Shown: positions 30,636 through 35,593 of the stretch, piece after piece
Layout: each line of letters opens with the position of its first letter
Numbering within the stretch: position 1 is the stretch's first letter
From: Candidatus Woesearchaeota archaeon
Lineage (GTDB): Archaea; Nanobdellota; Nanobdellia; Woesearchaeales; GCA-2686295
Assembly: GCA_002686295.1 (NCBI GenBank)
Contig: NZBB01000012.1
Span: forward strand, 1-35,593
Length of the DNA stretch: 35,593 bases
Direction of reading: 5' to 3'
The notes under the pieces: model-generated
Database searches by the model: none
Seen by the model: only the letters and a program-made list of their open reading frames with translations
What the model was told of the DNA's origin: nothing
Made by a program: the position numbers and the translations under genes

Positions 30636-32594
30636 ATGCCTGTTATAGATTCTGTCTCTGTTGAAAAAAGAAAGTTCTCACCAAAGAAGAATTTTGTTAA
30701 AAAATCTCATATAAAGAGTTTCAAAGAATACAAAAAACTTTACAATGAGTCTATAAATAACCCTGAAAAATTCTGGAGTCGAGAAGCTGAGAATCTTGAC
30801 TGGTTTAAGAAATGGAACAAGGTTTATTCTTGGAAGAAGACAAAACTTGAAACTAAGTGGTTTGATGGTGGCAAAATAAACATTTCTTATAACTGTCTTG
30901 ATAGGCATTTGAAAACTAGAGGAAATAAAACAGCTTTAATATGGGAGTCTGATAAAGGCAGAAGTAAACAGTTTACCTATAAACAATTGCATAAAGTTGT
31001 TTGTAGATTTGCTAATGTGTTGAAAAAGCATGGAATGAAAAAAGGCGATAGAATAGTTTTCTATATGCCAATGATTCCTGAACTTGCAATTGGCATACTT
31101 GCATGTACAAGAATTGGAGTTATTCACAGCGTTGTTTTTGGCGGTTTCAGTTCAGAATCTTTAAAAGACAGAATTCAAGATTCAAGAGCTAAGATTGTTA
31201 TAACCAGCAATGCCAGTATTCGCAAAGGACAAGCTATTCCAATGAAGAAAAACATTGATAAAGTTTTGTCAGAGTGTAAGTCTTTAAAGAAGGTCATTGT
31301 TGTTCAACGCGATAAAAGTTTAAAAACTTCAATGAAAAAAAATCGTGATGTATGGTTGCATGAAGAAATCAATTATTCAGACATAAATGATTTTTGTAAA
31401 CCTGCTGAAATGAATTCTGAAGATCCTGCTTTTATTCTTTATACAAGTGGCACTACTGGAAAGCCAAAGGGCGTTGTTCATTCAACTGCTGGTTATCTAA
31501 TGTATGTTTATCTGACTTTCAAATATGTATTTGATTATCGCGAAGAAGATGTTTATTGGTGTACTGCTGATATTGGATGGATAACAGGGCACAGCTATAT
31601 AGTGTATGGTCCTCTTGCAAATGGAGCTACAAGTTTAATGTTTGAAGGAGTTCCAACTTATCCTAATCCTGATCGTGCTTGGAAGATTGTTGAAAAGTAT
31701 AAAGTAAGTGTTTTCTATACTGCACCAACTGCTATTAGAGCGCTTGCAAGATTTGGTGATGAATGGGTTAATAAATGTGATTTGTCAAATTTGAGATTGC
31801 TTGGTAGTGTAGGCGAGCCAATTAATCCAGAAGCTTGGCTTTGGTATCACAAAGTTGTTGGAAAAAATAAATGCCCTATTGTTGATACATGGTGGCAAAC
31901 AGAAACAGGAGGTATTATGATTACTCCTCTACCAGGAGCAATGGATTTAAAGCCAGGATCTGCTTGTTTTCCTTTCTTTGGTATAAAAGCAAATATTTTA
32001 AGAGAAAATGGCAAACCGACCAAAAAAGGCGAAGGAGGTTACATTGTAATTGAACAGCCATGGCCAAGCATGCTTAGAACTGTTTATCGCAATCCAAAAC
32101 GTTTCAGAAAAACATATTTTAGCAAATTCAAAGGCGGAATCTACTTTGCTGGAGATGGTGCTAAACGCGACAAGGATGGTTATTTCTGGATTATGGGACG
32201 AATAGATGATGTAGTTAATGTTTCAGGTCACAGATTTGGAACATCTGAGATTGAAAGTGCATTAGTAAGTTTTAAAGGAGTTGCAGAATCTGCTGTTGTT
32301 CCTTTTCCCCATAAAATAAAAGGAAAAGCTTTATATGCTTTTGTAACTTTAAAAAAAGGATTAAATGAATCTGATGAATTAGTTGCAAAGCTAAGAACAC
32401 ATGTTTCTAAAGTAATTGGACCAATTGCTAAACCTGACAAGATTCAGTTTACAGATGCTCTTCCAAAAACAAGGAGTGGCAAGATAATGAGAAGAATCTT
32501 AAAGGCAATAGCTGAAGGATTGGATGATGTTGGCAATACAACAACTCTTGCCAATCCAGAAATTGTTGAAATTCTAAAAAAGGAAAGAGTTTGA
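30636..32594 (+). CDS. acs: Acetyl-CoA synthetase (AMP-forming)
   Basis: Activates acetate (or propionate) to acyl-CoA via acyl-AMP. The 652-residue protein has an N-terminal cap (WSREAENLDWFKKW), the P-loop-like AMP motif ILYTSGTTGKPKGVVHST, the acetate-pocket region YWCTADIGWITGHSY, WWQTETGG, FAGDGAKRDKDGYFWIMGRIDDV, and the C-terminal catalytic lysine in LPKTRSGKIMRRIL, which is the lysine regulated by acetylation in bacteria. Length is typical. AAATTTAAATATTTC (about 30602-30616) lies 27 nt before the ATG, so the mRNA is leaderless. Together with the oxidoreductase and PEP synthase it connects acetate to central carbon flow. Confidence 0.96.
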   Translation: MPVIDSVSVEKRKFSPKKNFVKKSHIKSFKEYKKLYNESINNPEKFWSREAENLDWFKKWNKVYSWKKTKLETKWFDGGKINISYNCLDRHLKTRGNKTALIWESDKGRSKQFTYKQLHKVVCRFANVLKKHGMKKGDRIVFYMPMIPELAIGILACTRIGVIHSVVFGGFSSESLKDRIQDSRAKIVITSNASIRKGQAIPMKKNIDKVLSECKSLKKVIVVQRDKSLKTSMKKNRDVWLHEEINYSDINDFCKPAEMNSEDPAFILYTSGTTGKPKGVVHSTAGYLMYVYLTFKYVFDYREEDVYWCTADIGWITGHSYIVYGPLANGATSLMFEGVPTYPNPDRAWKIVEKYKVSVFYTAPTAIRALARFGDEWVNKCDLSNLRLLGSVGEPINPEAWLWYHKVVGKNKCPIVDTWWQTETGGIMITPLPGAMDLKPGSACFPFFGIKANILRENGKPTKKGEGGYIVIEQPWPSMLRTVYRNPKRFRKTYFSKFKGGIYFAGDGAKRDKDGYFWIMGRIDDVVNVSGHRFGTSEIESALVSFKGVAESAVVPFPHKIKGKALYAFVTLKKGLNESDELVAKLRTHVSKVIGPIAKPDKIQFTDALPKTRSGKIMRRILKAIAEGLDDVGNTTTLANPEIVEILKKERV

Positions 32595-32648
32595 TTTTTC
32601 TGTTTCATCAAAAAAAAAGAAAAAAGTTTATAAACAACACAAAAATGA

Positions 32649-32671
32649 TTATTAATAATGATTATTAATAA
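32649..32671. promoter_or_regulatory. 23-bp perfect palindrome over the fur start codon (autoregulatory operator)
   Basis: Eleven bases on each side of G32660, the last base of the fur ATG, are perfectly self-complementary; the centre is AATAATGATTATT. It lies right after a TATA box (GTTTATAAAC, about 32626-32635), so a bound protein would cover the transcription start of a leaderless mRNA. Fur/PerR proteins recognise 7-1-7 boxes of similar A/T composition, and many regulate their own gene. Confidence 0.65.
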
Positions 32672-33062
32672 GAAATTATTGACAACAAGAAATACTATTC
32701 AGAAAAAAGGAATTCTAGAATATTTAAAAAATGTTAAAACACATCCAACCGCAGAAATAGTTTTTAAGAAAGTAATAAAAAAAATGCCTAAAATAACCTT
32801 AGCAACAGTTTACAGAAACTTAAATCAGATGGCCGAACAGAAAAAAATATTGAGACTTGAAATAAATAAAGAATATCATTATGATGCTTGCACAAAAAAA
32901 CACCAACATGGAGTTTGTCAAGATTGTGGAAAAATAATTGATTTCTTTCAAAACAACATATCTGATTTTGCAATAAAAAATCTTAAAACTAACAAATTCA
33001 AAGCGAATAATGTATCTATTATGTTTAAAGGATTATGTGATGAATGCGAGGTTAAAAAATGA
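32658..33062 (+). CDS. Fur-family metalloregulator (PerR-like)
   Basis: A 134-residue transcription factor. The N-terminal winged helix has HPTAEIVFKKVIKKMPKITLATVYRNLNQM (helix-turn-helix and the family ATVYR signature). The dimerisation domain carries the regulatory metal ligands YHYDACTKKHQHGVC and GKIIDF and the structural zinc pairs CQDC and CDEC. Placement directly before peroxiredoxin and superoxide reductase points to a PerR-type peroxide sensor rather than an iron-uptake Fur, but the class cannot be settled by motif alone. The palindrome over its own start codon suggests autorepression. The stop TGA overlaps the ATG of the 33-residue ORF. Confidence 0.92.
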   Translation: MIINKKLLTTRNTIQKKGILEYLKNVKTHPTAEIVFKKVIKKMPKITLATVYRNLNQMAEQKKILRLEINKEYHYDACTKKHQHGVCQDCGKIIDFFQNNISDFAIKNLKTNKFKANNVSIMFKGLCDECEVKK

Positions 33063-33160
33063 TTGAAGGAGAAAACAAGGAATTTCTTATTAAAGCTTTT
33101 GAAAACGTGAAACCATTAAAACATGTTTCAGAAATATTAGAGTTTATAAAAAACCAATAG
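33059..33160 (+). CDS. 33-residue ORF coupled to the Fur/PerR gene
   Basis: An ATGA overlap joins this short frame (33 residues) to the regulator gene, and its stop TAG runs into the Shine-Dalgarno sequence of the peroxiredoxin gene. The product is charged and helical (FLIKAFENVKPLKHV, SEILEFIKNQ), without cysteines or a membrane segment. I do not recognise it. Tight overlap on both sides suggests it is translated, perhaps only to carry ribosomes on to the next gene, or as a small partner of the regulator. Confidence 0.5.
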   Translation: MIEGENKEFLIKAFENVKPLKHVSEILEFIKNQ

Positions 33161-33175
33161 GAGGAAAAAAATAAA

Positions 33176-33751
33176 ATGGAAGAACAAAAACTTTGTATAA
33201 ACGAAAAAGCTCCTGCTTTCACAGCAGAAGTTTACCACAACAACGAGATAAAGAAAGTAAGCTTAAAAGATTATGAAGGCAAATGGACAGTCTTATTCTT
33301 TTACCCTGCAGACTTTACTTTTATCTGCCCAACAGAATTAGGAGAGTTGGCAAACAAATATGATGAGTTAAAAAAACTAGGTGTTGAAGTGTTAAGTGTA
33401 TCAACAGACACAACATTCGTTCATAAAGCCTGGCACGACAATTCTAAAACAATCAAGAATGTTAAGTTTCCAATGGTTGCAGATCCAACCGGACAAATAT
33501 GTAAAGATTACAAAACTTACATCCTGGAAGAAGGTCTTTCTTTAAGAGGAACATTCATAATAGATCCTGATGGAGTATTGAAAGCTTTTGAAGTGCATGA
33601 TAATTCAATAGGTAGAAGTGTGGATGAACTTATAAGAAAAATACAGGCAGCACAATTTGTCAGAGAAAATGGAGGAGAAGTTTGCCCTGCAAACTGGAAA
33701 CCAGGATCTAAAACATTAAAACCAGGTTTAGATTTAGTTGGAAAAATATAG
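33176..33751 (+). CDS. ahpC: Typical 2-Cys peroxiredoxin (AhpC-type)
   Basis: Reduces hydrogen peroxide and organic peroxides in the cytoplasm. The 191-residue protein has the peroxidatic Cys51 in FTFICPTELGELANKY, the catalytic Thr two residues before the Pro-rich turn, and the resolving Cys170 in GGEVCPANWKPGSK, the bacterial AhpC arrangement. Full length for the family. GGAGG at 33160-33164 lies 11 nt before the ATG. It is the third frame of the regulator - 33-aa ORF - peroxiredoxin - superoxide reductase unit. No AhpF-type reductase is in the window; the reductant may be a thioredoxin-like protein or rubredoxin encoded elsewhere. Confidence 0.95.
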   Translation: MEEQKLCINEKAPAFTAEVYHNNEIKKVSLKDYEGKWTVLFFYPADFTFICPTELGELANKYDELKKLGVEVLSVSTDTTFVHKAWHDNSKTIKNVKFPMVADPTGQICKDYKTYILEEGLSLRGTFIIDPDGVLKAFEVHDNSIGRSVDELIRKIQAAQFVRENGGEVCPANWKPGSKTLKPGLDLVGKI

Positions 33752-33761
33752 ATGGAAAAAA

Positions 33762-34136
33762 ATGACTGAAAAAAAACAAATCTATAAATGCCCCTTTTGC
33801 GGAAACGTTGTTGAAGTTGTTTATTCTGGAGAAGAACAATTAGTCTGCTGTAGACAACCAATGAAACAGTTAAAAGAGAACACAGAAGATGCTGCAACAG
33901 AAAAACACATCCCAATAATTGAAAAAACAGAAAATGGGGTGTCAGTTCAAGTTGGTTCTGTTCCACATCCAATGGATGAAGATCACTACATAGTGTTCAT
34001 AGAAATTATAGCAGATGGAAAAATTTATAGACAAAATTTAAAGCCCGGAAACGAACCAAAAGCACATTTTTGTATTGAAGCAAAAGAATTTGCTGTTAGA
34101 GCATATTGTAATTTACATGGTTTGTGGAAGAATTAA
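33762..34136 (+). CDS. Desulfoferrodoxin-type superoxide reductase
   Basis: Reduces superoxide to hydrogen peroxide without making oxygen. The 124-residue protein has both domains of the two-iron class: an N-terminal desulforedoxin centre (YKCPFCGNVV and QLVCCRQPM, four cysteines) and the C-terminal catalytic iron site with EKHIPIIE, GSVPHPMDEDHYI and YCNLHGLW (four His and one Cys). All ligands are present. The ATG at 33762 is preferred over a TTG eight codons upstream inside the preceding gene. Its peroxide product is the substrate of the peroxiredoxin just upstream, so the pair forms a complete reductive pathway under the Fur/PerR-like regulator. Confidence 0.95.
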   Translation: MTEKKQIYKCPFCGNVVEVVYSGEEQLVCCRQPMKQLKENTEDAATEKHIPIIEKTENGVSVQVGSVPHPMDEDHYIVFIEIIADGKIYRQNLKPGNEPKAHFCIEAKEFAVRAYCNLHGLWKN

Positions 34137-34163
34137 TTTTTTTATTTTTCTATTATTATTTTA
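34137..34163 (+). terminator. T-rich terminator of the oxidative-stress operon
   Basis: Runs of T interrupted by A directly follow the superoxide reductase stop. The rest of the 141-bp space to the convergent ccdA gene is A/T-rich with no ORF or clear structure. Confidence 0.5.
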
Positions 34164-34277
34164 TAAACAAATTCTTCAGAGCTCATGAGTATATTCAGAT
34201 TCTGCATTCACTATACTTGACAAAAAAAATAGCCAATATAAAGAAGACTAATTTGTTTTTCTTCATTAACTAAACAT

Positions 34278-35240
34278 CTAATTATTTTTATTTTTCCATA
34301 AGAATCTTGCTAGTAAGACAACAAATACAATAAATAAAATCATTCCTAAAATATTTGAGTAAGGCCATACTATTAGCAAATCTTGCAAAGAATAGAAATA
34401 TTTTTTTGTCTTGAATATATCAAATACATTAATAAATCCTGTTCCTTTAAATATAAGTAAAAACAATCCCATAATAATAAATAGAATTCCTGCAATTAGA
34501 TTAGTTGAGTGAATGAAATATTTTTTTTCATCAACACTAAATTCAAACATTTTACCTTTGATAAACTTACTTTTTGAAAGATTAAACTTATCATAAAACA
34601 CAGCCAATATAAATAAAGGCATTAGATTTCCTAAAGAGTAAAAAAACAACAACAACGCAGAATAAAAAACATTGTTCAACAAAGCACCTATACCCAGTAT
34701 TCCGGCTAATATAGGACCAAGACAAGCAGTCCACCCAATTGCAAAGAAAACACCAAATAAAAAAGTTCCAGGAATATCATTTTTAAATTTCTTATCGTGC
34801 TTTATAAAAGATGAAAAACCTTTTCCAGAAAAAGATAACACCCCCATTATAAAAAGGAATATTCCAGCCACAAAAATTAACCATTCACTTTTAATAATTT
34901 GTATTGATCTTTCGCCAATAAAACCTGCTATTATACCCATTGTGATAAATGCTGAAGAAAAACCAAAAAAGAACACAAGAGTCATAAAAGTTATGTTCTT
35001 CTTCTCTTTAAATGTATAAGAAAAATAAGCAGGCAGAAATGGAAGTATACAGGGAGATAATATCCCAATAAGTCCTGCAACAAAAGCTATGAAAAAAGAT
35101 ATCTTAACAGAAAAATCAATAGTTGATTGTTTGTTATAATCTATTATTTGTTGTAATCCAACAGAAACATTTGATTGAGCAGAAATTAGATTAACAAAAA
35201 TAAAAAATACGAAAATTGAAAAAAAAAGTTTGTAATTCAT
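34278..35240 (-). CDS. ccdA: CcdA/DsbD-type membrane thiol-electron carrier
   Basis: A 320-residue membrane protein that carries reducing power across the membrane to outer thiols or cytochrome maturation. A signal-like N-terminus (6-20) precedes a short outside loop; then about six to eight helices. The redox pair is Cys64 in GILSPCILPFLPAY and Cys173 in GWTACLGPILAGILG, the family's two half-symmetric motifs. It is longer than minimal CcdA, with extra helices at the C-terminus (about 290-312). The ATG at 35240 follows AGGTGAG; a GTG two codons earlier is possible. It starts 2 bp after the cupredoxin stop, so it may supply electrons or thiol reduction for the copper site. Confidence 0.88.
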   Translation of the reverse strand: MNYKLFFSIFVFFIFVNLISAQSNVSVGLQQIIDYNKQSTIDFSVKISFFIAFVAGLIGILSPCILPFLPAYFSYTFKEKKNITFMTLVFFFGFSSAFITMGIIAGFIGERSIQIIKSEWLIFVAGIFLFIMGVLSFSGKGFSSFIKHDKKFKNDIPGTFLFGVFFAIGWTACLGPILAGILGIGALLNNVFYSALLLFFYSLGNLMPLFILAVFYDKFNLSKSKFIKGKMFEFSVDEKKYFIHSTNLIAGILFIIMGLFLLIFKGTGFINVFDIFKTKKYFYSLQDLLIVWPYSNILGMILFIVFVVLLARFLWKNKNN

Positions 35241-35242
35241 TC

Positions 35243-35404
35243 TCACCTAACTATTAGTTGCCCAGACATTCTGCCGTGACCTGAGCCACATGACACACTA
35301 CAATAAAATGTAAATGTTCCTTCTTTATCTGCTAAAAACTCAACTGTTTGCTCAGATCCATCACTACCAAGATATAAATCAATTATAAATGATTCTGCTG
35401 TAGA
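35243..35404 (-). CDS. C-terminal part of a CuA-type cupredoxin (5' end missing)
   Basis: The last 53 residues of a cupredoxin. The motif FYCSVSCGSGHGRM has the C-x3-C-x3-H-x2-M spacing of the dinuclear CuA site of cytochrome oxidase subunit II and nitrous-oxide reductase, preceded by the usual strand TVEFLADKEGTF and followed by SGQLIV. A stop codon (35405-35407) closes the frame upstream and no start codon is present, so the N-terminal part has been lost at about 35400, where unrelated sequence begins. It precedes ccdA by 2 bp in the same direction; redox proteins of copper and thiol type are often paired. Confidence 0.75.
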   Translation of the reverse strand, partial: STAESFIIDLYLGSDGSEQTVEFLADKEGTFTFYCSVSCGSGHGRMSGQLIVR

Positions 35405-35593
35405 TCAAGATTTTGGGACGTTGGGAATAATTTTGAAACAACGTGCATACCATACAAATTTTATCTTTTCAGGGGACCCAAACTTTGATAATATGAAAGG
35501 ATTCTTTAGATCCCATGGTTTTGATAAATTTTATGGCGAAGAAATATTTTCAGATAAAACATTTTCTACTTCATGGGGTGTCTCTGATGAAGC
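35403..35593 (+). CDS. Internal fragment of a sulfatase/LTA-synthase-like protein
   Basis: From about 35403 to the right edge the plus strand encodes some 63 residues that resemble the middle of alkaline-phosphatase-superfamily sulfatases of the lipoteichoic-acid-synthase/MdoB type: GTLGIILKQRAYHTNFIFSG, GDPNFDNMKGFF, HGFDKFYGEE, and TSWGVSDE. The homologous part begins in mid-domain with no start codon; open frame before 35400 is chance reading of the cupredoxin antisense. Both ends are missing. It sits exactly where the cupredoxin gene stops, so this may be foreign sequence joined here by assembly or recombination. Confidence 0.65.

Noticed and set aside
35300-35402. Plus-strand open frame running into the sulfatase fragment from the left
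   Set aside because: It is the antisense of the cupredoxin codons, shows no sulfatase similarity and has no start; the true fragment begins near 35403.

Overview
The window is AT-rich DNA (roughly one third GC by eye) from an archaeon, most likely a DPANN lineage of the Woesearchaeota/Pacearchaeota kind. The evidence is archaeal gene content: SRP54, the NreA and NucS repair proteins, a RecJ-like DHH nuclease, a fused gamma-alpha 2-oxoacid:ferredoxin oxidoreductase and a membrane pyrophosphatase. First genes of transcripts commonly have a TATA box about 27 nt before the start codon (leaderless mRNAs), while internal genes carry Shine-Dalgarno sequences such as GGAGG or GAGGTG. I recognise no tRNA or rRNA gene, insertion sequence or CRISPR array.

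Layout. 1-3413 (minus): the N-terminal 1,076 residues of a giant, sequon-rich surface protein, preceded by a small helix-turn-helix ORF. 3592-5446 (minus): two M50 (site-2-type) membrane proteases flanking a secreted eight-cysteine protein. 5567-8056: a membrane protein with an Ada-like zinc module (plus), then NucS and NreA (minus). 8150-9852 (plus): an E1-like protein and PRPP synthetase. 9858-13108 (minus): lipoprotein cyclophilin, K+-dependent-type membrane pyrophosphatase and an HEGGH membrane protein. 13109-13585 has no intact gene but holds a Fur-like palindrome, a structured segment and a decayed MazF/PemK toxin fragment. 13586-17555 (plus): DHH nuclease and a Na,K-ATPase-like P-type pump. 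17587-17695: an orphan promoter with a probable small structured RNA. 17698-19053 (minus): SRP54. 19141-21454 (plus): a membrane-anchored transcription regulator and a secreted protein. 21499-29291 (minus): MIP18-family protein, PH-domain protein, enolase, PEP synthase, GNAT, and the two oxidoreductase subunits. 29390-34136 (plus): alpha/beta hydrolase, DUF192 lipoprotein, acetyl-CoA synthetase, and a Fur/PerR - 33-aa ORF - peroxiredoxin - superoxide reductase operon. 34278-35404 (minus): CcdA and the 3' end of a CuA-type cupredoxin gene. 35403-35593: an internal piece of a sulfatase/LTA-synthase-like gene abutting that truncated cupredoxin, which looks like an assembly or recombination junction.

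Together the metabolic genes fit a small cell that interconverts acetate/acetyl-CoA, 2-oxoacids, PEP and 2-phosphoglycerate with ferredoxin as electron carrier, stores energy in ion gradients (pyrophosphatase, P-type ATPase), and defends itself against oxygen by reductive detoxification. The most promising unexplained elements are the orphan-promoter RNA at 17587-17695, the Fur-like palindrome shared between the fur gene and the non-coding structured segment at 13240-13400, and the protease / cysteine-rich protein cassette.
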